From positions 38,661 to 90,201 of the forward strand of contig DHHM01000019.1 in NCBI GenBank assembly GCA_002403305.1: a stretch of 51,541 bases of DNA, written 5' to 3'. The stretch's first letter is position 1. Each line of letters opens with the position of its first letter. Below are positions 17,377 to 25,940 of this stretch, piece after piece. The translations under genes and the position numbers were made by a program. The notes beneath the pieces are model-generated. The model was not told the origin of the DNA, searched no databases, and saw nothing but the letters and a program-made list of their open reading frames with translations. This stretch comes from Bacteroidales bacterium UBA4772. GTDB lineage: Bacteria; Bacteroidota; Bacteroidia; Bacteroidales; VadinHA17.

Positions 17377-18579
17377 CTATCTGCGCCTGAAATTTCTCCT
17401 GCCAGGCCCCGGGCGTGAGGGACGGTGAGCGGAGGTGTCTGCGTGGCTGCTGGCAATGAAGTCGGGCAGGGGAGCCCGGAAGACCTGGTATCCTATCAGT
17501 TTTTCAATGCGCTGCAGTTTGTACATCTCGGTATTTGTGACGAGGGTGATAGCCACGCCTGTGGTCTCTGCCCGGGCGGTGCGGCCCACGCGGTGAACGT
17601 AATCCTCCGCGTCTGACGGCACGTCGTAGTTAACCACCAGGTTGATATCCTTGATGTCGATGCCGCGGCTCAGGACGTCGGTAGCCACCAGCACGCGGGT
17701 GCGCCGCGAGCGGAATCGCAGCAGCGTCTCCTCACGCTGTTTCTGTTCGAGGTCCGACGATATGCCTTCTACAACAAAGTCGCGCGATCTCAGTCCGCGT
17801 ACGATCTCGTGAACCTTCTTCTTGGTGGAGCTGAAGATGAGTATGCTGTGGTATTCGGGCTTGTCAGCTATCAGGCTGTTAAGCAGCGGCAGCTTCTGGT
17901 TCTCCTCCAGCAGATAGACAGCCTGCAGAACTCCTTCAGCAGGCTTCGACATCTCCAGGGCTATCTCCACCGGGTTCTTCATGATCTGCTTTGAGAGCGA
18001 CCGTATCCGGGGAGGCATGGTGGCGCTGAACATGAGTGTCTGACGCTTTTTCGGAACGTATGAGATGATACGTATGATATCGTCATAAAAGCCGATGTCA
18101 AGCATGCGGTCCGCCTCATCGAGCACCAATACCTCTATCTCGTTGAACTTTACATAACCCAGGTTGAGGTGTGATATCAGCCTGCCGGGGGTGGCAACGA
18201 TGATGTCGGCCCCCTTTGAGAGCGCTTCCCGCTCCTGGTCCCAGGCACTGCCCTCGCCGCCACCGTAGACAGCCAGGGAGGTGATGTTCAGGGTATAGGC
18301 CAGTCCCTGTACCTGCTGGTCTATCTGCAGGGCCAGCTCACGGGTCGGGACAAGTATCAGGGTATGGGTATGGGAGGGTCGTCTGTATGCAATCTCATTC
18401 ATCACCGGCAGGAGGTATGCGGCGGTCTTGCCCGTACCTGTCTGGGCGCAGGCTATCAGGTCGTTGCCCTCCATGATTACCGGTATGGACTTCTCCTGTA
18501 TGGGGGTGGTCTCCCTGAAACCCATGTAATCAATGGCATCAAGTATGTCGGGATCAAGGTCGAGCTCGTCGAAAGTCAT
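17377..18579 (-). CDS. rhlE: RhlE-like DEAD-box ATP-dependent RNA helicase
   Basis: A 400-residue RNA helicase that remodels structured RNA in the cytoplasm. All core motifs are present in order: Q motif (GFRETTPIQEKSIP), I (AQTGTGKT), Ia (PTRELALQ), TPGRL, II (DEADRMLD), III (FSAT), IV-V (ILIFSSTKKK, VATDVLSRGIDI) and VI (HRVGRTARAE). The tail is short, basic and Arg/Pro-rich (RPGPGRRNFRRR), typical of RhlE-type proteins that bind RNA non-specifically. TACTTTTG (TAnnTTTG) at 18616-18623 is a candidate -7 box; it sits beside the terminator of the upstream gene. Monocistronic. A second helicase of this class lies at 28-29 kb. Confidence 0.92.
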   Translation of the reverse strand: MTFDELDLDPDILDAIDYMGFRETTPIQEKSIPVIMEGNDLIACAQTGTGKTAAYLLPVMNEIAYRRPSHTHTLILVPTRELALQIDQQVQGLAYTLNITSLAVYGGGEGSAWDQEREALSKGADIIVATPGRLISHLNLGYVKFNEIEVLVLDEADRMLDIGFYDDIIRIISYVPKKRQTLMFSATMPPRIRSLSKQIMKNPVEIALEMSKPAEGVLQAVYLLEENQKLPLLNSLIADKPEYHSILIFSSTKKKVHEIVRGLRSRDFVVEGISSDLEQKQREETLLRFRSRRTRVLVATDVLSRGIDIKDINLVVNYDVPSDAEDYVHRVGRTARAETTGVAITLVTNTEMYKLQRIEKLIGYQVFRAPLPDFIASSHADTSAHRPSRPGPGRRNFRRR

Positions 18580-18625
18580 TTTTCAGAAAATATTAGTGTA
18601 ATGCCAGCGGCCCGGCAAAAGTAAT

Positions 18626-18663
18626 AAAAAAAGGAGCGCAGAGTTTAATTTCACTGCGCTCCT
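18626..18663 (-). terminator. Rho-independent terminator of the 504-residue secreted protein gene
   Basis: AGGAGCGCAG (18632-18641) pairs perfectly with CTGCGCTCCT (18654-18663) around a 12-base loop, followed on the minus strand by a run of T. The stem resembles that of the paralogue's terminator near 24034. Confidence 0.8.
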
Positions 18664-18696
18664 GGGGATATATGGTGCTCCGTGAGGTATGTGCCT

Positions 18697-20211
18697 TTAT
18701 CTGCGCCGGGCAGGTGCGGCTGTCTCTGAGCTGCTGCTGCTTCTCGCGGGTGTGCTGATTACGCTGCTGCTGCTCTTTTCGACAGGTGCGCTGTAGCTGC
18801 TCCTGGTGTCGCTGCTACTGCTGGTGCTCCTTGCCGGTGCACTGCTGACGCTGCTTGAGCTGCTTCTTGCCGGAGCAGTGCTGCTACTGCTTGATCTGCT
18901 CCTTGCGGGTGCGCTGTAGCTGCTCCTGGTGTCGCTGCTGGTTCTTGCCGGAGCGCTGCTGACGCTGCTCGAGGTGCTCCTTGCCGGTTCACTGCTGACG
19001 CTGCTCGAGGTGCTCCTTGCGGGTGCGCTGCTGACGCTGCTTGAGCTGCTCCTCGAAGGGGCTGTAGAAGCTTCCCTGCGGGTGACCTCTGCCCTGTCAG
19101 GTGCAGAGGGTCTGGTCGCTGTCGTGCTCTTCATCTCAGCCGGATCCCTCCGGTCTGTTGCTGCTGCCTGACCAGTGGCGGTCTCACGACTCCTGCTGAC
19201 TGCCTCTCGGTTTCTGCGGGCTGCATCCGGAATCCTGTTGTCATTGCTGACGGCTTCGGGATTTCTGCGGTCGCTGCTGACAGTCGACTGCGTCTGAACC
19301 CTTGCTGACTGATCAGCGGTGCTCCTTCTGCTGTCTCCGGAGGTAACTGCACTGCGGCTGTCGCGGCTTGCATATACCTTCCTGTAGAGATCCTCACCGT
19401 CTCTCCTGGATTCAGGACGCGTGTAAGTCTGCTTATAATGACCCTCTGTCTTCCTGTGTTCCACATTCTTTGAATAGTGGCGCACGCTGGTGTAGTAGAA
19501 GTCGTTGTAGTAGTGATGCACAGGGTGGTTCCAGTGATGGTACCAGGTGTAGTAGTGAGGGTACCAGTTGTAATGGTATCCGTAGTAGTGGTGCCAGTAC
19601 CAGGGGCTCCAGGGCTCCCAGTAGGCAGGCCAGTATCCCCAGTACCATCCTGAGTGCCAGGCCATGTAGTTGGGCATGAACATCCAGTCAAGCACCGGCC
19701 ACGAGAGATCGTAGTAGTATACGTTGCCGACGTAGATTACATCGTCATAGTAGAGAGGATCACCGTTGTATCCGGGATTGGGTCTGTTGCCCTTCGGTTC
19801 TATCACGTAGTTGCGGCCGTAAAGCAGCTCGTCACCGATAAGCTGTATGCGTACCTTGTTCCTGTTCTTGCGCTCGACGATAAAGACAGCCACATCCTGG
19901 AAGTCGTTCCTTCCGAGTACTGCCCTTAATACTATTGTGTGTATCTTCCCGTCCACATAGTCGGTGACCGTTATGTAGTCGATGAAGTTGTCCCCGTTGA
20001 GGTCAAGGTTGTTGATCCGGGAGTCCCTGTCATTGAGGTTCCTTTCGAACTCCTCAAGGGTCTTCGACTCCTGGAAGAGGTTCATCACGGCGTAGAGGTT
20101 CATGTTGTCACCCGGGAGACCCAGGTACTCCTTCGGCCAGTCCTGTCCGCGGACTATCGCCCCTGCTGCTACCAGGACTGCGAGGATCGATGTGATAATT
20201 AACTTTTTCAT
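18697..20211 (-). CDS. Secreted low-complexity protein A (WYH-rich core, Arg/Ser/Ala repeat tail)
   Basis: A 504-residue exported protein of unknown function. Order: signal peptide (1-22); a conserved region to about residue 150 with an EF-hand-like loop DLNGDNFID (70-78); a zone at about 155-240 extremely rich in Trp, Tyr and His (WYWGYWPAYWEPWSPWYWHH), reminiscent of YxWGxW-repeat proteins; then a long Arg/Ser/Ala/Thr tail with a near-tandem SSSVSSAPARST unit of about 12 residues. Its paralogue at 24137-25705 shares the N-terminal region almost word for word, the aromatic core, the tail style, the AAAGAG start context and the terminator type. I infer gene duplication with flanks. The tail may be extended and cell-wall or surface exposed. 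Confidence 0.85.
   Translation of the reverse strand: MKKLIITSILAVLVAAGAIVRGQDWPKEYLGLPGDNMNLYAVMNLFQESKTLEEFERNLNDRDSRINNLDLNGDNFIDYITVTDYVDGKIHTIVLRAVLGRNDFQDVAVFIVERKNRNKVRIQLIGDELLYGRNYVIEPKGNRPNPGYNGDPLYYDDVIYVGNVYYYDLSWPVLDWMFMPNYMAWHSGWYWGYWPAYWEPWSPWYWHHYYGYHYNWYPHYYTWYHHWNHPVHHYYNDFYYTSVRHYSKNVEHRKTEGHYKQTYTRPESRRDGEDLYRKVYASRDSRSAVTSGDSRRSTADQSARVQTQSTVSSDRRNPEAVSNDNRIPDAARRNREAVSRSRETATGQAAATDRRDPAEMKSTTATRPSAPDRAEVTRREASTAPSRSSSSSVSSAPARSTSSSVSSEPARSTSSSVSSAPARTSSDTRSSYSAPARSRSSSSSTAPARSSSSSVSSAPARSTSSSSDTRSSYSAPVEKSSSSVISTPARSSSSSETAAPARRR
18720..19075. repeat. Tandem 36-bp-type coding repeat (SSSVSSAPARST units)
   Basis: Within the 3' part of the gene, near-identical blocks built from GCTGACGCTGCT, GAGCTGCTCCTTGC and CCGGTGC strings recur roughly every 36-39 bases. 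On the minus strand each codes about 12 residues. Copy number is likely to vary between strains and to be assembly-sensitive. Confidence 0.65.
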
Positions 20212-20390
20212 CTCTTTAAATTTATCTGAAGAATTGGCTCTTCACAGGTAATAACGCAAAGGGCGTGCCAAACTACCTCATATGCCCATAAAATGGGAGT
20301 TTGAGCATGTTTTTGATAAGATGTATGATATATTATGATTCAGGGCTTGAAATTGCACTGTTCAGGGTACGGGGCACAGTGTACAGAGTG

Positions 20391-20420
20391 TTGCCGGGCA
20401 TGCTTGTTTTTCGTATCTTG
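20391..20420 (+). promoter_or_regulatory. Candidate promoter of the plug-only gene
   Basis: TTG at 20391 and TATCTTG at 20414 are separated by 20 bases, close to the Bacteroidota -33/-7 arrangement, 22 bases before the ATG at 20442. The -7 box is one base short of the consensus. Confidence 0.3.
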
Positions 20421-20441
20421 TAGAGGTTAAATGTATGAGAG

Positions 20442-21149
20442 ATGCAAGCAAAAGCTATATTGTTGATTTTGATGGTTCTGATGGCTGGAAGCCACGCAGA
20501 GGGGCAGAAGAGGGGAAAACGGCTGACGGTGACTGGCACGGTAATTGATACCGCGATGTCACCGGTCTCCGGTGCACTTATCGTCATTGACGGTCAGGAT
20601 TCGGGTATCACGACCCGCAATAACGGTACCTTCAGGATAAAGATAAGACCCGATGTCAGGAGCGTCGGTGTCTATACCTCCAATATTGGATCAGCACTGA
20701 CACTTTTTGAGGGACAGTCGAAAATCGACTTCGTGCTTGACGGCACGGAGGCACTGTTGAATTTCAAACCGGAGCTTTCGGAGGGAGAGATGCAGATCGA
20801 TGTCGGGTACGGTACTATAAAAAGAAAGAACCTGACCACCGACGTCGGGTACATTGACGCCCAGGATGATGCCTATGCATCATACACGAATATCTATGAT
20901 ATGATCCAGGGGAGGGTGCCAGGAGTACAGGTCAACGGTACGAAGATCACTATCAGAGGCATCGGCTCAATCAACTCCGGGACTGACCCCCTCCTGGTTG
21001 TTGATGGTGTGGTCGTTTCCAGCATTGATAATATAAATCCCCGGGAGGTTAAATCGATATCTGTGCTTAAGGGCTCCGACGCCTCCATCTACGGAACCAG
21101 GGGTGCCAACGGCGTCATACTGATTACCCTGAGAGGAACAAACAGGTAA
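20442..21149 (+). CDS. TonB-receptor plug-domain protein without a barrel
   Basis: A 235-residue exported protein: signal peptide to about residue 21 (GSHAEGQ), then a carboxypeptidase-regulatory-like beta-sandwich (VTGTVIDTAMSPVSGALIVI), then a SusC-type plug (residues about 145-233) with YDMIQGRVPGVQV, ITIRGIGSINSGTDPLLVVD and SISVLKGSDASIYGTRGANG. In SusC/TonB receptors the plug is followed by a barrel of some 600-800 residues; here the frame stops right after GVILITLRGTNR, where the barrel would begin. The clean stop and intact frame suggest a real stand-alone protein rather than a truncation, and no barrel remnant was seen downstream. It could act as a periplasmic TonB-interacting or decoy protein (inference). 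Confidence 0.8.
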   Translation: MQAKAILLILMVLMAGSHAEGQKRGKRLTVTGTVIDTAMSPVSGALIVIDGQDSGITTRNNGTFRIKIRPDVRSVGVYTSNIGSALTLFEGQSKIDFVLDGTEALLNFKPELSEGEMQIDVGYGTIKRKNLTTDVGYIDAQDDAYASYTNIYDMIQGRVPGVQVNGTKITIRGIGSINSGTDPLLVVDGVVVSSIDNINPREVKSISVLKGSDASIYGTRGANGVILITLRGTNR

Positions 21150-21213
21150 ACAGACCTGTCATTCGACGGGCGTTGGGAGGCGGGCAGGCTCCGCAGTAGA
21201 GTTCACGCCATTA

Positions 21214-22155
21214 TTATAAAGATGTGCGCAACAGCTTAAGATTGGTCTCCAGCCCATCAAGATATATCATTGCCCATGCTGCAGGACTAAATAAAAGCAT
21301 CTCCCTTGTCCATTGACCGGATTCTGCATCAGGGTATTCCACATATTCAAATATCACCGGTGCTTCTTTTGCAAGCTGATCATAACCGGGTGTTGTCTCA
21401 AGTTGGCTTATGAGTTCCTGCAATCCGCTCTCAAGCGTGAGGTCTGAGTTTGGACCATCATCACCGGTAACGAGGGCAGAGGAGGGGACCCCGATATACT
21501 CCAGCCCTGTATAACTAAGCGGATCACGGTTCCATTCGTTCGCGGTGATCCCCTTCGCAGCCAGGATTCGTGACTGGTAACCACTAACGATACCGATCAG
21601 GTTGTCAATCTTCTGCGCTACTGCATCTCCGCCGGCAGAAACAGGGATACTGTCCAGGATAACCTCAACCCTGTTGTAGTTTCGCGACAGGTTAAGGCTT
21701 TCATCGATCCTTTCCTTTGATACGTTCAATGAGAGCAACACGGAAAATACCGATATTCCCGATAACAGAAATAATACATAAACCGTATTGTGAATGCTGA
21801 AGTTTTTGTTTCTGGCCGTTACAGCAAGAAAAACAGGCAGGAACACCACATAGGGGAAAGGAAGGGCGATCATAAGCAGTTTGCCTGCACCGGGCCAGTG
21901 CTGGATCTTGAAGAGCATGCTGCCAAACACTACAAGGCAGGTCAGCCACGTCACGATGTACAACAGCAGGTTCTGCCTGTTGCCTTCAGCCCTGTAATGG
22001 TTTGTGAGGGCAAGAGGGAGGAAGAGAAATATAAGCATCAGCATTCCAAGGGTCAGCATGATGCCTGCTCCCGGCCAGTGGTTTACTTTAAAGATAGCTC
22101 CCAGAAAAACTATTGCCGTTGTTATGATTCCGGTTAAATATATATTCTGTTTCAT
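21214..22155 (-). CDS. GldL-like HWPG-module membrane protein (two modules)
   Basis: A 313-residue inner-membrane protein. Two transmembrane modules each carry FKxxHWPGAG: FKVNHWPGAG (from residue 22) and FKIQHWPGAG (from residue 82), exactly 60 residues apart. This motif is the first-helix signature of GldL/PorL, the motor subunit of type IX secretion, but the proton-path glutamate expected in GldL's second helix is hydrophobic here, so it is probably not a motor. A third pair of hydrophobic segments follows (HNTVYVLFLLSGISVFSVLL), then a soluble domain of about 150 residues of unknown function. Third gene of padR - 457-residue protein - this gene. No named family is assigned. Confidence 0.75.
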   Translation of the reverse strand: MKQNIYLTGIITTAIVFLGAIFKVNHWPGAGIMLTLGMLMLIFLFLPLALTNHYRAEGNRQNLLLYIVTWLTCLVVFGSMLFKIQHWPGAGKLLMIALPFPYVVFLPVFLAVTARNKNFSIHNTVYVLFLLSGISVFSVLLSLNVSKERIDESLNLSRNYNRVEVILDSIPVSAGGDAVAQKIDNLIGIVSGYQSRILAAKGITANEWNRDPLSYTGLEYIGVPSSALVTGDDGPNSDLTLESGLQELISQLETTPGYDQLAKEAPVIFEYVEYPDAESGQWTREMLLFSPAAWAMIYLDGLETNLKLLRTSL

Positions 22156-22247
22156 CCTGATAGATTTGATTGATAAAGGTGTGATTGAACATCCATGATT
22201 TTAATCTGCCTCTTATCCGTTTGTGCTATGGATACATGGGTCTTTCA

Positions 22248-23621
22248 TTATTTTCTGCTTACCTGTTGACGGTTTCCTGTCGCAGCTGAGAAGGCAAGCG
22301 ATTCTGCTGTCAGTATACCGGCTTTCATCAGGTCCAGCATATGCAGGCCTGACATAAGGGATATTCTTTCAGGCCCGGAAACTGTTTCAGGCAGGTAAGC
22401 CAAAGGATCAAGGAGTTCTTCGAACTGTGCGGCATTACCTTCCGGGATTAGTCGCGACAGATGTCCGGAATACTCTTCCAGCGCTTCGTTCAGTTCATTG
22501 CGGGTAGTGCTGCCATCCGTTAAAAATTCGCTGAAGGGAACGGTGCTGAAAGCATCGCCTTCGGATGCGTCATTCATCTTCTTCCCTAATCTGTCAAGGT
22601 GCTCAATAAGAGGGGTTGTATGAGCATTGATCTCCGCAAGAAGAGGCTTCAACAGTGTATCGCTGCAGTTACTGATTGCAGCCTGATTTTCACTGAGCTT
22701 ATAATTAATCATCGCCTGTTGAGCTTTCTGCTGAATAAAATAGCCTCCCTCATAATTTCTCTGTATGTTCAGACTGATAAGCATTGATGGTATCACGATT
22801 GCAAGTGCTCCGACGACCATGTAAATGAAGGCGGAGCTGACGTGATCATCACTCTTCCAGGTGAGACGGGTGTACCATGGCAGAACCACAAAGAAGGTCA
22901 GTACCAGTCCAACCGTCAGAAGGATTGTGGCAAGGGGCCAATGCTGTATCTTGAAGAGGAGTCCCGCCATATATAAGGACATGCCCAACGCCCCAAGAAT
23001 ATATACTATTCTTTTGGAGCGGTTCTCCTGGTCCTTCAGTTTGGCTGCCAGCAGTGCCGGCAGGAACAACAGTGCCCCCGATACCATTGCAAGGCTGAGG
23101 ATAAGTCCTGATCCGGGCCAGTGCTGTATTTTGAAGACGACACCTGCGATGAACAGCATCGCGGCTATGAATGCTGTTATGTAAAGCATCACTCTCTTCC
23201 CGCTGTGTGTCTCCTTCCAGAGCACCGTAAGTGCCGAAGGCATGAAAACAAAAGCCAGAGTGAGGGCACCGAGAATCATTATGATGCCCGCCCCGGGCCA
23301 GTGCATGATCTTGAACAGTGCGGCGAAGCCAAGCAGGACAGTGCCTGCGATGGCTGAAATCTTCATCGTGTTTTTCATCTGTCTGTATTTTGTGTCTACT
23401 GCATAAAGTGTCTCTTCCTGTATCTCGCGGAGCCTGCGCGGGCCAAGCTTCCTTCTTACGGCCTGGTATGCTTCGGGGAAACTCAGTCCTCTCTGCATCT
23501 CATTCTCAACCTCACAGCAAATGTGGTCCGTCAGCTCATCAAGCAGGTGGGAGAAGGATATCTCTTCACGGACGACATCACGTCGGATCTGCTGCAGATT
23601 CTGTCGGGTCAGATCAGGCAT
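22248..23621 (-). CDS. HAAS/DUF1700-headed membrane protein with three HWP modules
   Basis: A 457-residue inner-membrane protein. Residues 1-75 form a soluble helical head (HLLDELTDHICCEVENEM, GLSFPEAYQAVRRKLGP) of the HAAS/DUF1700 kind that is typically encoded next to PadR regulators. Then come three GldL-like modules at exact 60-residue spacing: FKIMHWPG (103-110), FKIQHWPG (163-170) and FKIQHWPL (223-230), a further transmembrane segment near residue 270, and a C-terminal extracytoplasmic domain of about 170 residues. Its first 8 bases overlap the padR gene, so the two are translationally coupled. Likely the effector of the PadR switch; its signal and activity are unknown. Confidence 0.78.
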   Translation of the reverse strand: MPDLTRQNLQQIRRDVVREEISFSHLLDELTDHICCEVENEMQRGLSFPEAYQAVRRKLGPRRLREIQEETLYAVDTKYRQMKNTMKISAIAGTVLLGFAALFKIMHWPGAGIIMILGALTLAFVFMPSALTVLWKETHSGKRVMLYITAFIAAMLFIAGVVFKIQHWPGSGLILSLAMVSGALLFLPALLAAKLKDQENRSKRIVYILGALGMSLYMAGLLFKIQHWPLATILLTVGLVLTFFVVLPWYTRLTWKSDDHVSSAFIYMVVGALAIVIPSMLISLNIQRNYEGGYFIQQKAQQAMINYKLSENQAAISNCSDTLLKPLLAEINAHTTPLIEHLDRLGKKMNDASEGDAFSTVPFSEFLTDGSTTRNELNEALEEYSGHLSRLIPEGNAAQFEELLDPLAYLPETVSGPERISLMSGLHMLDLMKAGILTAESLAFSAATGNRQQVSRK

Positions 23622-23964
23622 GGTTAAAACCGGGCTGAGGATTTACAATGTTCTGGAGAGATTCAATGAACTGCCTCATCTCCTTTACTTTTTCCGCTAC
23701 AACAGACTCTCCCTTGTCCGTTAGACTGTAGTAGACACGGATACGATTGTTGTAGTTTTCGGACTCAGTGACCAGCACCCCTTCGTACTCCAGCTTGTGG
23801 AGTATGGGGTAGAGGGCGCCGTATGTGAGTTTTATCTGTCCGGCAGTAAGCTCTTCAACTTTCCGGGTGATCTCATAGCCATACATGCGGCCGTTCTCCT
23901 TCAGCAACTTCAGGACTATGGTCTTCAGTGAACCCTTGATAAGATCGGTAGATATCATTTTCAT
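23614..23964 (-). CDS. PadR-family transcriptional regulator
   Basis: A 116-residue winged-helix repressor. Family features are the N-terminal IVLKLLKENGRMYGYEITRK, the recognition-helix region LTYGALYPILHKLEYEGVL, and the wing and dimer helix RVYYSLTDKGESVVAEKVKE. PadR proteins repress target operons, and usually their own, until a ligand or stress releases them. It heads the operon with the two HWPG membrane proteins; the 3' end overlaps the next gene by 8 bases. Two palindromes lie immediately upstream of the start and are probable operators. A second ATG two codons downstream is possible. Confidence 0.92.
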   Translation of the reverse strand: MKMISTDLIKGSLKTIVLKLLKENGRMYGYEITRKVEELTAGQIKLTYGALYPILHKLEYEGVLVTESENYNNRIRVYYSLTDKGESVVAEKVKEMRQFIESLQNIVNPQPGFNHA

Positions 23965-23996
23965 ATATTTAAGTAACTTATATATTGCAAATATAT
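23963..23996. promoter_or_regulatory. Two palindromic candidate operators of padR
   Basis: ATATATT-GCA-AATATAT (23980-23996) is a perfect 7-bp inverted repeat. Overlapping it, ATATATTTAAGTAACTTATATAT (23963-23985) is an imperfect palindrome that runs into the padR start codon. AT-rich dyads at this position are typical PadR binding sites. Confidence 0.5.
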
Positions 23997-24029
23997 TATA
24001 TTATTTTAATAAAATATAAATATGGAGAT

Positions 24030-24062
24030 AAAAAAAGCGCAGGGTGTTTGTCCCTGCGCTTT
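24030..24062 (-). terminator. Rho-independent terminator of the 522-residue secreted protein gene
   Basis: AAAGCGCAGGG (24034-24044) pairs perfectly with CCCTGCGCTTT (24052-24062) around a 7-base loop. On the minus strand the stem is followed by seven T. It insulates padR from the upstream gene. Confidence 0.85.
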
Positions 24063-24136
24063 GAGTTTATAATCTGTGCTCTGCCTGCTGCCTGGCCCCG
24101 GTGCTCCGGAGCAGAGGCGGCTTGAGCTCCTTGCCT

Positions 24137-25705
24137 TTATCTTCTCGATGAGCGGCTGCTGCTTTCAGAGCTCTTTGAGCTTTTGGAACTGCTGCTCTTT
24201 GAAGAGGTTCCGCTGCTCCGGCTGCTGCTGCCACTGCTCCTCGAGACTGAACCGCTGCTGCGACTGCTGTTGCTCTGTGACCTGGCGGCAGGAGCCGATG
24301 AACTCCGGGAAGCGGAGGGAGACGACTTCTGACTTACCGACTGTCTTGAGGACTGTGAACTTGTGGCTGTCGACTGTGGCCTGCTTACCGGGGTCTGTGA
24401 TCTCTGCACTGAGCTCTGCGACCTGGGTGCGGATGACTGCGACCTGCTCACCGATGACTGCGACCTCGGAGCTGAGCTCTGTGATCTTGCGGCTGTGGAC
24501 TGAGACCTCTGAGTATTTGTGCTCCGTGAGGTGGCGGTGGTGCCAGATCTCTGTGACGAGGTTGCAGGAGCGCTCTTGATTGCCGAAGATGTTGACCTGC
24601 GGTTCAGATCTCCGCTCTGTGAGGCGGCCGACCCGGAAGTGCTTCTGTTCTGCACTGCCGAAGATGACCTGCGGTTCGCGTCACCGCTCTGGGCTGCTCC
24701 CGTCCTGGTGGTACTCCTGCTCTGTACTGCCGAAGAAGACCTGCGGGATTCGCCGCTCTGTGCTGCATTTGTGCTGCCGGAACTGCGGGAGCTTGTGGCA
24801 GATGAACTTCTCCTCTGGCTCTCGGATGATGCTGCCGGACGGGCTGAGGTGCTTCGCGAGCCGTGAGTGCTGACGTATAGGGCCTCGCCGTCACGCCTCA
24901 TCTCGGGACGAGAGTAAGTCTTCTTATAGTGCCCTTCGGTGATACGTCGTGAGACGTTGGGAGAGTATGCCCTGACACTCTTATAGTAGTAGTCGTTGTA
25001 GCGATGGTACCTCGGACGGTCCCAGTAGCGGTAGTGTGCGTAGTAGTGAGGGTACCAGTGCGAGTGATATCCGTAGTAGAAGTGCCAGTAGTAGGGTCTC
25101 CAGGGCCTCCAGTAGACCGGGTAGTAACCCCAGTACCACGATGAGCGCCAGCTGACGTAGTAAGGATTGTATATGAACCTGATCACCGGCCAGGCAGCGA
25201 CTTCATAATATGTGGTAGTTACCACGGTGACATTGTCTCTGTAGACTGTCCTGTCTTTGTAGCCGGGATTAGGTGTTTCTGCATATATGGGTTCCACGAT
25301 GTAGTTTCTTCCGTAAAGCGCCACATCGCCGATGAGCTGTATCTGCACCGACCCGTTGCGTAACTTCTCCACGGTGAATACCGCCACATCCTGGTATTCG
25401 TTGCGGTCGAGGGCTGCACGCAGCACTATGTTGTGAACATTGCCGTCGACATAGTCGGAGACGGTCAGGTAATCAACCATGTTGTCACCGTTAAGGTCGA
25501 GGTTGTTGATCCGGGAGTTCTCGTCGTTGAGGTTCCTTTCGAAGGCTTCGAGGGTCTCAGACTCCTGGAAAAGCTTCATCACTGCGTAGAGATTCAGATT
25601 GTCACCCGGGAGACCCAGGTACTCCTCCGGATAGTCCTGTGCCGTGACTGTCGTCGCTGAGGCTATCAGGATTGCGAGGATCGATGTGTAGATTAAATTT
25701 TTCAT
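24137..25705 (-). CDS. Secreted low-complexity protein B (paralogue of A)
   Basis: A 522-residue exported protein of unknown function with the same plan as protein A: signal peptide ending TVTAQ, conserved region with YPEEYLGLPGDNLNLYAVM and the EF-hand-like DLNGDNMVD loop, a Trp/Tyr/His-rich core (WYWGYYPVYWRPWRPYYWHF), and a Ser/Arg-rich tail. The tail differs in its units: SGESRRSSSAVQ and SQSSAPRSQSSVSRS blocks, ending in a nearly pure Ser/Arg/Lys stretch. The ATG at 25705, preceded by AAAGAG, is chosen because it restores the same start and signal peptide as protein A; an ATG at 25753 would add 16 residues. The low-complexity tail has diverged by unit turnover while the head is conserved, pointing to selection on the head. 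Confidence 0.85.
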   Translation of the reverse strand: MKNLIYTSILAILIASATTVTAQDYPEEYLGLPGDNLNLYAVMKLFQESETLEAFERNLNDENSRINNLDLNGDNMVDYLTVSDYVDGNVHNIVLRAALDRNEYQDVAVFTVEKLRNGSVQIQLIGDVALYGRNYIVEPIYAETPNPGYKDRTVYRDNVTVVTTTYYEVAAWPVIRFIYNPYYVSWRSSWYWGYYPVYWRPWRPYYWHFYYGYHSHWYPHYYAHYRYWDRPRYHRYNDYYYKSVRAYSPNVSRRITEGHYKKTYSRPEMRRDGEALYVSTHGSRSTSARPAASSESQRRSSSATSSRSSGSTNAAQSGESRRSSSAVQSRSTTRTGAAQSGDANRRSSSAVQNRSTSGSAASQSGDLNRRSTSSAIKSAPATSSQRSGTTATSRSTNTQRSQSTAARSQSSAPRSQSSVSRSQSSAPRSQSSVQRSQTPVSRPQSTATSSQSSRQSVSQKSSPSASRSSSAPAARSQSNSSRSSGSVSRSSGSSSRSSGTSSKSSSSKSSKSSESSSRSSRR

Positions 25706-25940
25706 CTCTTTAAACTTTTTGGAAGAACTGTCTCTTCGGTTAATGAAATTCAAACATTATGCCAAAGATTCTTTTAAAGGCAATAGAGGGGCGAGCGTTA
25801 ATAAATGACCCGGTGGGTCATTTCAGCGAAGAAGCCAGCCTGCAGGGAGGGCAGTAAACAGTAGTGTCATGTTTTTTTTATTCATAAACAACGATACTGA
25901 ATTCATAAAAGTATTGTAGTCTAATGGGAATATCAGATAT

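Noticed and set aside
18929..19171. Plus-strand Leu-rich frame within protein A
   Set aside because: It is the reverse-complement reading of the Ser/Arg/Ala repeat, giving artificial LLTLLE units.
23614..23724. Plus-strand frames overlapping padR and the HWPG gene
   Set aside because: PadR and HAAS motifs on the minus strand are decisive; the overlap is a real translational coupling on that strand only.
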